Origin: Streptomyces sp. AJS327
GTDB lineage: Bacteria; Actinomycetota; Actinomycetes; Streptomycetales; Streptomycetaceae
DNA: 64,000 nt
Reading direction: 5' to 3'
NCBI RefSeq assembly: GCF_013450295.1
Contig: NZ_SKBR01000004.1
Location: 186,001-250,000, forward strand
Shown here: in pieces, positions 53,465 through 62,087 of the stretch
How the letters are laid out: the number at the start of each line of letters is the position of its first letter
How positions within the stretch are numbered: the first letter of the stretch is position 1
The notes under the pieces: model-generated
The model's database searches: none
What the model was told of the DNA's origin: nothing
The model's input: only the letters and a program-made list of their open reading frames with translations
Position numbers and translations under genes: made by a program

Positions 53465-53750
53465 ACGCACTCACCCCGCCCTCACCGACGAAGGCGGCGC
53501 TCTCCTGGACGAACACACAGGACGGTGGATACATCTGACCCCTACCGCAACCGCCGCCGTACTCCTCCTGCTCTCCAGCACGAGCCAACAGCAGGCCGCG
53601 GACCGCTTCGCCGAGCGCTACGGCATCCCCCGCTCCCGTGCCGCCGACGACGTTGGTGCCGTCGCGGACGTGCTCACCGCCCAGGGCCTCGCCACGCGAG
53701 CCGAAGCCCAGCCCTCCCGGCGTAGGCCACGTTGGGGGTGGCGGCGATGA
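53448..53750 (+). CDS. PqqD-like RiPP recognition protein (lasso B1)
   Basis: 100 aa. PqqD/RRE fold: an N-terminal beta part (DEGGALLDEHTGRWIHLTPT) and a C-terminal helix bundle (AAVLLLLSSTSQQQAADRFA, RAADDVGAVADVLTAQGLA). It should bind the precursor leader and present it to the peptidase. Start ATG 53448 inside the cyclase gene; its stop overlaps the peptidase start (ATGA at 53747-53750). Confidence 0.9.
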   Translation: MWRLHERTHPALTDEGGALLDEHTGRWIHLTPTATAAVLLLLSSTSQQQAADRFAERYGIPRSRAADDVGAVADVLTAQGLATRAEAQPSRRRPRWGWRR

Positions 53751-54169
53751 GCAGTATCGAGGCGTACACCACCACCCGCACCGGAACCATGGGCGAACGC
53801 CTGGCCGCCACCGCCGGGTTCGCCATCGCCCTGGTACTCCTCCGACTGCCCTTCCGGCACACCGTCCGCGCCGCTCGCCTCGCCCGCCGCGTCGGCCGGC
53901 GCGAGCTGGACGAGGCGCAGGCACAGGCGCTGGTCGGCGCGGTGCGGCACACCGCACGGTGGTGGCCCGGACGCGCGGCCTGCCTGGAGACCTCGCTGGG
54001 TGCCATGCTCGCCGCCGCCCTGCTCGGCCGACGCCTCAACTGGTGCCTGGGGGCTCGCTTCGCCCCGCCGCCGGTCGAATACCACGCCTGGGCCGAACTA
54101 CCTGGTTCCGGGCCGGTCGGCGAGTACACCGCGGCCGGGTGGCACCACCACACCGCCCTCACCATCTGA
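53747..54169 (+). CDS. Lasso leader peptidase (transglutaminase-like, B2)
   Basis: 140 aa. Cysteine-protease fold of the McjB C-terminal type: catalytic Cys in GRAACLETSLGAMLAAALLG (about residue 79) and His in VEYHAWAEL (about residue 113). An N-terminal hydrophobic/basic helix (FAIALVLLRLPFRHTVRAAR) is usual for B2. It should cut the leader after the Thr-x dipeptide, with the PqqD-like protein. ATG 53747 is in a 4-bp overlap with the RRE gene. Confidence 0.92.
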   Translation: MSSIEAYTTTRTGTMGERLAATAGFAIALVLLRLPFRHTVRAARLARRVGRRELDEAQAQALVGAVRHTARWWPGRAACLETSLGAMLAAALLGRRLNWCLGARFAPPPVEYHAWAELPGSGPVGEYTAAGWHHHTALTI

Positions 54170-54256
54170 CCCGTCGCCGGGCCGCCGAGAGCGTGTCCTT
54201 CACTCGCCCGGCGCAGTTGTCGCATACAAGTGCCCCCTTGCCCCGAAGGAGTGAGC

Positions 54257-55276
54257 GTGACCACCGTCGCCGACACCGCCGAGACCGTTCCCGAGCGCCA
54301 CTACACCCACCACGAAGGCCGCGGCGCCACCCCGCACCGCTCCAACCCCGCCGTGATCCACCGCGAGCTGACCACCCTCGACGTCCGCCAAGGCATGAAC
54401 GTCGCCGAGATCGGCACCGGTTCCGGATACTCCGGCGCCCTGCTCGCCCACCTCGTCGGCCCCACCGGCACGGTCACCAGCCTCGATATCGACGCCTACC
54501 TCTCACGGTGGGCCAACCTCATCCACCACGAACGCGGACTGGACAACGTGCGCTGCCACATCACCGATGGCACCGTCGGCTTCCCCGAACGCGCCCCGTA
54601 CGACCGTATGGTGGCCTGGTGCACCCCGCCCTTCCTCCCGAAGGCGTGGATCGACCAGGCCGCCGAGGGCGGCGTGATCGTCGCGCCGCTGCCGATCGCG
54701 CCGGTGCCCAACATGACCGTGGTGGTCAAGGTCCGGGTGAGCGGCGGCGTACCGGTGGTCGAGGCCGTGTTCAACGGCGGCTACATCGAGGCCACCACCT
54801 CCCCGAAGGGCAATCTCGACCTGCCCGGTCGGTGGGTGGACTGGGAGAACCGCTTCCCCGCCCCCGCCTGGATCTCTCTGGCCTGGCGCGAGAGCGACGA
54901 CCACCTCCACACCGGCGCCCGTACCGCCCTGGACCGCCTCCTCAAAGACGCCCACACCGAACCGTACGGGGCCGAAGTGAACTGGCCGTCGTGGCGAACC
55001 TTCGCCGCATCCCTCGCCGACCCACAGCTCACCATGGCCGGACTCACCCCCGATCTGTGGGCCATCGGGCACTCCACCCCCACCACAGCCGCCGCCATCC
55101 AACAGGACGGCATGATCCACGCCGACCACCCCGAATCCCCCTCCCTCACGGTCCTGCGCGACTGGCTGACCGCATGGGAAGAAGCCGGACGCCCGGCCCC
55201 CGAGACCTACACGCCCGCACTCGTACAGCAGGAGGGGCCCGGCCCGGCCGGATGGCACCTGCGGCTGACCCGCTAG
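54257..55276 (+). CDS. PIMT-like O-methyltransferase of the lasso cluster
   Basis: 339 aa, longer than housekeeping protein-isoaspartate methyltransferase (~215). The SAM-binding motif MNVAEIGTGSGYSGALLAHL, acidic loop VTSLDID and region YDRMVAWCTPPFLPKAW fit PIMT. The ~130-residue C-terminal extension (PTTAAAIQQDGMIHADHPES, ...) is typical of RiPP-associated PIMTs. In known lasso and graspetide pathways such enzymes methylate a peptide Asp, which then closes to an aspartimide; here the substrate would be the lasso core. GTG 54257 follows AAGGAG at 5 nt; GTG 54251 is possible. Confidence 0.88.
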   Translation: MTTVADTAETVPERHYTHHEGRGATPHRSNPAVIHRELTTLDVRQGMNVAEIGTGSGYSGALLAHLVGPTGTVTSLDIDAYLSRWANLIHHERGLDNVRCHITDGTVGFPERAPYDRMVAWCTPPFLPKAWIDQAAEGGVIVAPLPIAPVPNMTVVVKVRVSGGVPVVEAVFNGGYIEATTSPKGNLDLPGRWVDWENRFPAPAWISLAWRESDDHLHTGARTALDRLLKDAHTEPYGAEVNWPSWRTFAASLADPQLTMAGLTPDLWAIGHSTPTTAAAIQQDGMIHADHPESPSLTVLRDWLTAWEEAGRPAPETYTPALVQQEGPGPAGWHLRLTR

Positions 55277-55382
55277 ACCTACGCTCCGGGTGCCGAGTGG
55301 GAGCGTGACGGCTCCGTCCGGCACCCGGCCGCAGCTTCTCGCCCATCGGCCAGAAGCTGCACACCCACGGCCCGGGCGCTGG

Positions 55383-55496
55383 TCACCGGCTCCACTCGTA
55401 CGCTTCCTCGTCCTGCCATCCGGCGTCCCGCTCGTCGCCGTTCAGGAGGTCGTTTACCTCGTTCCCGGAGAGTTCCGGCTCGTCCATGTGCGCCAT
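55383..55496 (-). CDS. Possible 37-aa acidic small protein
   Basis: Reads MAHMDEPELSGNEVNDLLNG then DERDAGWQDEEAYEWSR. The composition is protein-like and acidic, but the ribosome site is weak and it lies just after the Tn3 remnant, so it may be chance or a residual tail of another gene. Confidence 0.3.
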   Translation of the reverse strand: MAHMDEPELSGNEVNDLLNGDERDAGWQDEEAYEWSR

Positions 55497-55520
55497 GATG
55501 CCGAGCCAGCCCCGTTGGCG

Positions 55521-56320
55521 TCAGGCAGCCCGCTCGAAGCCGCTGGCAGCCGCTTCCGGCTCGCGCAGCGCGGTGAAGGTCACGTCCAGCTTCGTCTCGT
55601 ACGCATCCGGCTGGATACCGATTACGTGGGTGGAGTATTCGCCGAACCGGTTCAAGTGGGCGGTCAGGTAGGGCGGATCCGTGCCAGGTCCTCCGGCTCG
55701 ATCTCCCAGTCCTCCGCCAGGAGCTGCCGGACGGTCTCGGCGACGTCCAGGGCGTTGTGGAAGATCACCGCGTTCGTGAGCAGCGCGTTGAACTTCATCG
55801 CCTTCTCCTGCTCGACCGGGTCATCGTCGGCGATGACCCCTTGGTTGCCGAACCCGAGCCACTGGGAGAAGCCGTTGAACCCCTCGACCTTGTTCGTTGC
55901 CGCCGTCACCCGCCGGCGCAGCGGGGCGTCCGAGAGGCAGCGCGGGAGCTGGACGGTGCGGATGACGTGGCCGACCTCTCGGAACGTGGTGTAGGTGGCG
56001 TTCTTCCGGGACCCGGCCCGCAGCCGCTTGAGCAGCGTGGCCGACGAGAGAGCGCCTTCCCGTACGGAGACGGCGACCCGCATCAGGTGCCGGAACTGGG
56101 ACTCGATCAGGTCGAAGTCGATGACGTGCTTCCCGGCCTCGCCGAACAGGGCGTCGATGAAGACAGCCCACCCTTCACGAAGATCAGCGACGAACCCCGT
56201 GCGCACCTTCGCCACCTTCGGTGCCAGCTCCAGGCGGGAACACAACACGGCCGCCGCGACGAAGTGTAGGTACTCAGAATCCGCGTCATGTTCTCGCGAG
56301 CGATGACCTCTGAGTAGCAC
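55521..56320 (-). pseudogene. Tn3-family transposase C-terminal remnant
   Basis: The minus strand encodes the Tn3 catalytic region: LAPKVAKVRTGFVADLREGW, HVIDFDLIESQFRHLMRVAV, RRRVTAATNKVEGFNGFSQW, GNQGVIADDDPVEQEKAMKF, NALLTNAVIFHNALDVAETV. Near 55673 a 1-base shift moves the end to another frame (YLTAHLNRFGEYSTHVIGIQ, PDAYETKLDVTFTALREPEA). The N-terminal two-thirds are missing. It separates the lasso cluster from the TnsA-like gene. Confidence 0.88.
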
Positions 56321-56400
56321 TTATGACGCGATCCTGAGATGTCCAGCTCGGAATGATCGCCCTTTTGAGTGATCGAAAGTGCGTGTGGTCGTTCTTACTC

Positions 56401-56450
56401 CAGTGCCCGTGTAACTGTCCTGCGGATCAAGGTCAGTTATACGGGCACTG
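56401..56450. repeat. 17-bp inverted repeat before the TnsA-like gene
   Basis: CAGTGCCCGTGTAACTG (56401-56417) pairs with CAGTTATACGGGCACTG (56434-56450), one mismatch, spacer 16 bp. It ends 7 bp before ATG 56458. It may be a transposon-end or operator site of the TnsA-like gene. Confidence 0.6.
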
Positions 56451-56457
56451 GGGGCGG

Positions 56458-57262
56458 ATGGTGGATGTCGAGGTGTGTCTACGGCTCGCCGAGGACGAGG
56501 TGCGTGACGGCCTCGGCTGGGAGTCGGTGCCGCTGGAGATGCTGTACGCGGCGGAGCCGTGGCGGATCTTCCGCTGGTACATGGGGCAGAAGCACTACTC
56601 GGGTTCGTACTGGTCGAGTACGCAGTCGGATCACGTGATCTACGAGTCGCGGCTGGAGCTCGCGCGGCTGCTGTACGCCGACTCCGACCGGGACGTGACG
56701 GCGATCGTGGCCCAGCCCTTCTTGCTGCGGGCCGATGTGGACGGCGCGCTGCGCCGGCACATCCCGGACTACCTGATGGCCACCACCACGGGCCCGCTGG
56801 TCGTCGACGTCAAGCCGCGCCACCGGGCCGCCAGGCCGGAGCACGCATTCACCTTCACCTGGACCCGCGAGGCGGTCGCGTCCCGCGGCTGGCGCTACGA
56901 GGTGTGGAGCGAGCCGCCGGACGCCGAGCTGGCCAACGTCCGGTTCCTCGCGCGCTACCGCCGCGACTGGCTGTTCGAGCCAGACCTGCTCGATCGAGGA
57001 GTACCGCCCGCTCAAGTGGATCGCGAAGCACGTCGACGTGAACGAGGAGGCCATCAAGGTCTTGGTCCGCGAGTACGGCATGAGCCGCGAGGGCAAAGCG
57101 ACCCGCTGGCGGCAGATCGATCTCGACTGGCTCCGCGATCAACGGGCCGCCGGACGCACCTGCCGCGATCTCGCCGAGGAGACTGGTTTCTCGCTCGGAA
57201 TGATCAGCTACCTGGGCCGCCGACATGACCTGCCCGGCCGCCGAGCCGCCCGGCAGGGCTGA
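56458..57262 (+). pseudogene. TnsA-like endonuclease gene fused/frameshifted to an HTH tail
   Basis: From ATG 56458 about 180 residues match TnsA-like subunits of Tn7-type transposases: GQKHYSGSYWSSTQSDHVIY, ESRLELARLLYADSDRDVTA (E), HIPDYLMATTTGPLVVDVKP (D...VxVK) and YEVWSEPPDAELANVRFLA. Homology stops near LFEPDLLD (about 56990). In the +1 frame EYRPLKWIAKHVDVNEEAIK, VLVREYGMSREGKATRWRQI and a helix-turn-helix tail run to 57262; this tail resembles the C-terminus of TniQ-like or other Tn7-type partner proteins. A deletion removing TnsB and TnsC would create such a junction; a plain frameshift is the alternative. Confidence 0.7.
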
Positions 57263-57651
57263 CCTGCCGCGTCACGCGGCGGAGTCGTCAGACAGAGTTC
57301 GTGGGCGAGGCTGAGCCAACCGTCTTCACGACTCAGCCCAGGTGGGAGGAACACGAACGGAACAGGGCGACTAGGTTCGGTGAGACGACCAATTTGAAGG
57401 CAGTGTGTACCGCCGTCTGCCAACTGCCCTGCGACGACTGGGTTCATCGGGGCATTCGGTGTCCGGCTGGGGTGAGTGCTTTGGATCTCTCCGGCAGTGT
57501 CCTACGGCAACTCTGGCTACTTGAGGTTTCTCGGGCCCGTCGGTGAACAAGTGACGCGCTGGTACAGCTCTGAGCTGCGGTGGTACGACTGGAAAGCTGC
57601 TACTTGTTCACCGACGGGTCCATGGCCTGCCGTCCGCCGGGCGGCGCTGTC
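57263..57651. repeat. Intergenic region with a perfect 17-bp inverted repeat
   Basis: 389 bp without a gene. CCCGTCGGTGAACAAGT (57536-57552) and ACTTGTTCACCGACGGG (57602-57618) are exact inverted copies separated by 49 bp. It lies between the Tn7-like remnant and the 3' end of the oxygenase operon. It could be a transposon end or a long-loop terminator. Confidence 0.6.
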
Positions 57652-58593
57652 TCAGTACAGACCGCTTGTGTCCTCCCGGTAGGTGTTATCGAGGATGTCG
57701 TTTAGGAAGTTCCCGAACCCCGACTGGAGGTGAAGGCCGCTGCCCGGTTCGTAGGCGAACAGGCCGGCACAGACGCTTTCGTCGAGACTGCTGTCGACGA
57801 AGAGCGCGTACGAGAAGCGGTCAGGCTTGGCCCCGCCGCTCGGCGGCTGGCGCACCACTCGGTGGGCCACGGCGGCCACCGGTGTGGCGGTCAGCCGGGT
57901 CAGGATCTCCATCGCGCAGCCGAAGTTCACGATGAAGGTACCGGGGACCGGGTCGATGGGGTGCCACTCGCCGTCCCGGTCTACCTCAAGTCCGCGCTCG
58001 GTGGAGCGCAGAACCGTCACCCAGCCGGAGTCCTTGTGGATGTTCAGTCCGCGCGCGGCTACTTCCGGGCGGAAGTGGTTGAAGGTCAGGGTGTGTGTGC
58101 CGTGCGGGGACAGGCTGTGTCCGGTGGCCTTGTCCCAGAGTTCGCGCGGCAGGTCGAGGCGGGCGAGCACTGCGCGCTGAACGTCGAGCGCGAAGTCACG
58201 CATGCGCTCGGCCTGCCGGGCGAGCGCGGGCGGATAGACCTGATCCCACCAGGCGCTCTCCAGGAAGAACTGTTCGGTCTGGTCGGCATCACGGCAGAAG
58301 TATCCCTGGTGGCGGCCGAGTTGCTCGGCCGTCCAGCGGCGAAAGCCCCGGTACGGGTCCGGTTGCTCCGCAGCGGGGTTCACCGGGGCCTCGGCCGGGA
58401 GGTAGAAGGAACGGGCGAAGAGGTCCCCCGCCGACAGGTCCGTGTCGGCGGGCTGCTGCACGTAGAAGAAGCCGTCCTTCAGTGCTCGCCGGAGTCCGTC
58501 CTCGACGGTGAAGTGCAGCTCACCGTCACGCAGTTCGGCCAGCTGCCAGCCCTGCAGCGCGATGGTGCGCGGGTGTCCCGCCGCCGTGCTCAT
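57652..58593 (-). CDS. Isopenicillin-N-synthase-like Fe(II) oxygenase, copy A
   Basis: 313 aa, non-heme Fe(II) oxygenase of the IPNS/2-oxoglutarate family. The facial triad is visible in HKD of LNIHKDSGWVTVLRS and in the distal His of AVAHRVV; DRFSYALF supplies the R-x-S cosubstrate/substrate site. The shared core TFNHFRPE and GTFIVNFGCAMEILTRLTAT is found in all five copies. ATG 58593 overlaps the stop of copy B (ATGA), so it is the last gene of the leftward operon. Substrate unknown; it acts in the cytoplasm, probably in a biosynthetic pathway. Confidence 0.9.
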   Translation of the reverse strand: MSTAAGHPRTIALQGWQLAELRDGELHFTVEDGLRRALKDGFFYVQQPADTDLSAGDLFARSFYLPAEAPVNPAAEQPDPYRGFRRWTAEQLGRHQGYFCRDADQTEQFFLESAWWDQVYPPALARQAERMRDFALDVQRAVLARLDLPRELWDKATGHSLSPHGTHTLTFNHFRPEVAARGLNIHKDSGWVTVLRSTERGLEVDRDGEWHPIDPVPGTFIVNFGCAMEILTRLTATPVAAVAHRVVRQPPSGGAKPDRFSYALFVDSSLDESVCAGLFAYEPGSGLHLQSGFGNFLNDILDNTYREDTSGLY

Positions 58594-59507
58594 ACGCGGG
58601 AGTGGAAGTCGTAGCCGAGCTTGCCCGCCTTCTCCACCGAGAAGTCGCGGAAACTCTGGTATTCACGCAGTCTCCCCTCGGTGTCGTACTGGTGGAGCGG
58701 CATGTCGTAGCGGGGCCCCATGTAGACCGTGAACGAGGAGCGGTCCGGGACGCCCGCGTCCGGGCGCAGCTCTGGCACACGGTGGTAGACGGCGGTCACG
58801 GGCCTGGGCAGCTTCCTGGTCAGGACCCGGAAGGCGTCGCCGAGGTTGACGGTGAAGTGGCCGGGGCGCTCGCGCACCGGCAGCCAGCGGCCTTCGTGGA
58901 GGATCTCGTAGCCGGGTTGGTCGGTGCAGATCGTGGTGATGAACCCGCTGTCGGAGTGCTCGACGATCCCGGCGCGGTCGCTCAGGCCCGCACGGTAGTG
59001 GTTGACCGTCGTGTAGCACAGGCCCGTGTCCTGCCGGGCGCCACCGGTGATGAGGTCGCGTTCGGCCTCGGGCACCCCTGCCGCGTCGAACACGCCGTAG
59101 AGGACGTCCAGGGTCAGCTGCCGCATGCGCCGCAGCACCGCGGTGACCTCGTCCGGCAGGTACTCCTGCCACAGGAAGCTCTCCAGTTGGAGCTGCTCGA
59201 CCTGGTCAGGCCGGTCCTCGTAGCCCAGTTTGGAGGCTGGGTGGCCGTGTTCGCGGTGGCCTCGGTGGCGGTCGGCCGGATCACCGGTCCCCGGCTTGTA
59301 GAAGGTGCGGCAGAAGTTGAGTCCGGCGCGCACGTCGAGGCCCCCAGGGACGGCCACGTTGAACGCGCCGATGCAAAGCGCCTGTTCGGTGTCGTCTGCG
59401 GTGGCGAACCGCAGGGCGCCCGCATCGACCTCGGCTGCGGGGAGGATGAGGTGAGACTCCTCCTGATCTTCCCGCGGCGCCTGCTGTGCCTGCGCAGTGT
59501 CCGTCAT
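58590..59507 (-). CDS. Isopenicillin-N-synthase-like Fe(II) oxygenase, copy B
   Basis: 305 aa from ATG 59507 (MTDTAQAQQAPREDQEESHL). Triad: H-x-D in IVEHSDSGFITTI and His in VTAVYHRVPE; R-x-S in DRSSFTVYMG. It is the most divergent of the five: TVNHYRAGLSDRAG replaces the FNHFRPE core and FTVNLGDAFRVLTRKLPR replaces the usual FIVNFG. The gene starts 53 bp after copy C, the only gap in the run, and overlaps copy A by 4 bp. Confidence 0.88.
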   Translation of the reverse strand: MTDTAQAQQAPREDQEESHLILPAAEVDAGALRFATADDTEQALCIGAFNVAVPGGLDVRAGLNFCRTFYKPGTGDPADRHRGHREHGHPASKLGYEDRPDQVEQLQLESFLWQEYLPDEVTAVLRRMRQLTLDVLYGVFDAAGVPEAERDLITGGARQDTGLCYTTVNHYRAGLSDRAGIVEHSDSGFITTICTDQPGYEILHEGRWLPVRERPGHFTVNLGDAFRVLTRKLPRPVTAVYHRVPELRPDAGVPDRSSFTVYMGPRYDMPLHQYDTEGRLREYQSFRDFSVEKAGKLGYDFHSRV

Positions 59508-59559
59508 GGTGCGACTCCCGTCCTGGTCGGTTTCCACCGGTGCCGTGCTCGTGCCCCGG

Positions 59560-60528
59560 TTACAGCGCGCCGTCGTTGTCATAGGTCCGGCTCACCTCCT
59601 GAGCGGCGAAGTCTGCGACCGACTGCACGGGGTACGCCGTGCCGTTGTCGAGCCGGTAGACGGTGCCGTCAAGGGCGGAGTCCAGGAACGTCACGTACGA
59701 GATGCGGTCGGCCCGGCCCGCTGAGCGCTCGGTGGAGACCACGCCATGCACGTTCGCGCGGACGGGCCGTGGCAGGGCGGCGGTGAGTACTTCGAGTGAG
59801 CTGCCGAAGTTCACGATGAAGTGGCCCGGCTCGGGGTTGACGGCGCCCAGCTCTCCGTCGATGAGCGCGAGGAGGCCTGGTTCGAAGGAGCGGAGCACGG
59901 TCACCCACCCGGAGTCACGGTGGAACTTGCAGCCGCGGGTCTCCTTCTGCGAACGGAAGTGGTTGAAGGCGAGCATCTGGTGGCCACCGTTGTCGGAAAG
60001 GCCACCGGACACCTCGTTCCACAGGTCCGGCGGTACCTCCACGTGCCGCAGCACCGCGCGCAGGACGGCAACGCCGAGGCCGGTCATCCGGTGGCCGAGT
60101 TCGGTGACCTCGTGCGGCAGCAGCGCCCAGTTCGCCCTCTCAATGTAGAAGTTCTCCCATTGGTCGTGCTCGCGATCGAAGTATCCCTGGTAGGTGCCGG
60201 GGACGTCGGCGTGGCGGTAGCCCCGGTAGGGGTCCAGGTCGTCACCGGCCGGGTCCTCGTGGAAGTGCGTGGCGAACCGGTCCCCGTGGCTGGTGTCGAG
60301 GCCGTCGGGTATGCGTAGCAGGAAGAACCCCTTGGCCAGGGCGCGGTCGAAGCCTCCCTCGCGCTCGAAGAGCAGCTCGTCCCCGTCGAACCAGGAGCGT
60401 TCGAGGTCCACCGGCGGGTAGGTGGCCTGAGCCTGCCGCTCGCCGGGCATGGGCGGCAGGCGGACCGGGGCCCGGGTGGTGGTGGGGTGGAAGCGGGCCC
60501 GGGTGGTGCGGGAGTTGGTGGTGGTCAT
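59560..60528 (-). CDS. Isopenicillin-N-synthase-like Fe(II) oxygenase, copy C
   Basis: 322 aa from ATG 60528 (MTTTNSRTTRARFHPTTTRA). Triad: H-x-D in CKFHRDSGWVTVLRS and distal His in RANVHGVV; R-x-S in DRISYVTFLDS. The core FNHFRSQKETRG and HFIVNFGSSLEVLTAALPRP fits copies A and E. The distal His is followed by GVV instead of RVV. Its start overlaps the P450 stop by 4 bp. Confidence 0.9.
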   Translation of the reverse strand: MTTTNSRTTRARFHPTTTRAPVRLPPMPGERQAQATYPPVDLERSWFDGDELLFEREGGFDRALAKGFFLLRIPDGLDTSHGDRFATHFHEDPAGDDLDPYRGYRHADVPGTYQGYFDREHDQWENFYIERANWALLPHEVTELGHRMTGLGVAVLRAVLRHVEVPPDLWNEVSGGLSDNGGHQMLAFNHFRSQKETRGCKFHRDSGWVTVLRSFEPGLLALIDGELGAVNPEPGHFIVNFGSSLEVLTAALPRPVRANVHGVVSTERSAGRADRISYVTFLDSALDGTVYRLDNGTAYPVQSVADFAAQEVSRTYDNDGAL

Positions 60529-62087
60529 GGGGTCGGCTCCCTCGGAGTTGCGGTGTCGCGCGGCATGCCGGGTTCGGGCAGGAACGTGATGCTTCCCGGC
60601 CGTGCCGGGCGCGGCATGGCCGCGTGGTGCTTCAGCTGGAGGTCGGTGCCATGCGTGGCGACCGCGTAGTGGCCGTACAGCTCTGCGAGGACCACGGACT
60701 GCATCCGCACCGAGAAGAGCCGGCCCGGGCACTTGCGGGGGTTCCGGTCGGCGTTGATCATGCTGAACGAGTTGATCTCGTAGCGGCCGCGGGAGAGCAG
60801 CGAGGAGACCGTCTCCCGGTCGGAGCGGACGATGGCCTTGATGTTGGCTGGGGCGAAGCGGCGCGGCTCGGGGAAGACGGCGGGGTCGCAGTTGGCCTGA
60901 AGGCGGTCCAGCCACATCATGGTGCCTGGTGGAACGGTCACCGAATGGCCCCTGTGGCGCAGGGTGAACGGCTCGGTCGTACGGCGCCACAGGGCACTGG
61001 GATTGCTGCCGCCGAGGCGTACGGCCTCCAGGACCGCGAGGTCGATCACGGACGGGGTGGCGCCCGCTTGCGGAGGCGGGTCCGCGTACGGGCACCCCGT
61101 CCCGGCCGCCGGCCCTATGCCGCGCCGGGCCTCCGCCACGACGGCGTCCTTGACCCGGGGCGTGGCCTCCACATAGCCGATCGCCCACATCAAACTGAGC
61201 GCCGTCGTGTCGTACGTGGCGACGATGACCGTGCCCAGTTCCTTGATCCGCGTGGCGTCAAGCGTTGCCACGGACCTCCGGGTGAAGGGTAGTTCCCACA
61301 AGGTGAAGTGACGCCGGATCATGTTGAACTCGGGCGCGTCGGCCAGGGCGTCGAAGTTGTCCGTCAGGAGCTCGCGCACGAACGGCACGATGACATCGAA
61401 CTCGCCCATCGCTGCCGGGTTGTCGTTGCTGATGACGTCGGAGGCGAGGTCGAAGAAGCCGCGCACGACGCGGCCGTACTCGGCGGAGTCCAGGTACTCG
61501 GGCAGCGGCCGCTGGGTGAGATCGAGGACGCCGGGGATCATGCTGTCTACGTACGCCGTCAGGGACAGTGTGAAGTCGTCGAGCGGTACGGGCCGGCCGG
61601 CCGCGCGGCCGAGGTGGTCTGCCGTGTACCGCCGGACGGCGGGTTCCAGGCGCTCGACGAACTTGGCGTTACCGAGGGAGCGTTCGACCACGGCCCGCTT
61701 CCCAGGGCGGTCCGGGTGGTCGTGGGGCAAGGAGCCCATGAAGTCGCCGAACAGCTCGCGGTTGGCGTCGGTAGAGGGCGTGAGGACGTCATCGCCGACG
61801 AGCGGTTGGTTGGTGATCTGATAGACGGCGAGTTTTCTGCCCATCCAGAACGTGCACAGACCGCCGTTCTCCTCGGCACAGGCACTGATGCCGGAGGCAC
61901 GGAAGTAGTGCGAGGCGGGCTCCCCGCGTACCACGGTCGCCTCGTGGAACGCCGGGGCGTGGCCGCGTAACCGGCTGGGTCCGTCATGGTGGGCGACGAT
62001 TCCAGGAAAGGGCGCGCCAGGGCCCTGCGGCAGGGCAACGGTCCCGCCCCGCCGCAGGGCGCTGAGGCGGTCCGGCGAGATGCTCAT
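60525..62087 (-). CDS. Cytochrome P450
   Basis: 520 aa from ATG 62087 (MSISPDRLSALRRGGTVALP). I-helix VIVATYDTTALSLMWAIGY (A-x-x-D-T-T), K-helix LEAVRLGG (E-x-x-R), PERF-like PEPRRFAP, and heme Cys at about residue 453 in INADRNPRKCPGRLFSVRMQ. The usual F-x-x-G-x-x-x-C-x-G has no clear Phe/Gly here, an unusual heme loop. It is probably a monooxygenase or peroxygenase for the cluster's product; redox partners are not in the window. It is joined to copies C and E by ATGA overlaps, so it is in the middle of the operon. Confidence 0.9.
   Translation of the reverse strand: MSISPDRLSALRRGGTVALPQGPGAPFPGIVAHHDGPSRLRGHAPAFHEATVVRGEPASHYFRASGISACAEENGGLCTFWMGRKLAVYQITNQPLVGDDVLTPSTDANRELFGDFMGSLPHDHPDRPGKRAVVERSLGNAKFVERLEPAVRRYTADHLGRAAGRPVPLDDFTLSLTAYVDSMIPGVLDLTQRPLPEYLDSAEYGRVVRGFFDLASDVISNDNPAAMGEFDVIVPFVRELLTDNFDALADAPEFNMIRRHFTLWELPFTRRSVATLDATRIKELGTVIVATYDTTALSLMWAIGYVEATPRVKDAVVAEARRGIGPAAGTGCPYADPPPQAGATPSVIDLAVLEAVRLGGSNPSALWRRTTEPFTLRHRGHSVTVPPGTMMWLDRLQANCDPAVFPEPRRFAPANIKAIVRSDRETVSSLLSRGRYEINSFSMINADRNPRKCPGRLFSVRMQSVVLAELYGHYAVATHGTDLQLKHHAAMPRPARPGSITFLPEPGMPRDTATPREPTP

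Noticed and set aside
51599..53470. A 623-codon frame antisense to the lasso cyclase
   Set aside because: Codon structure and motifs favour the + strand; no recognisable protein on the minus strand.
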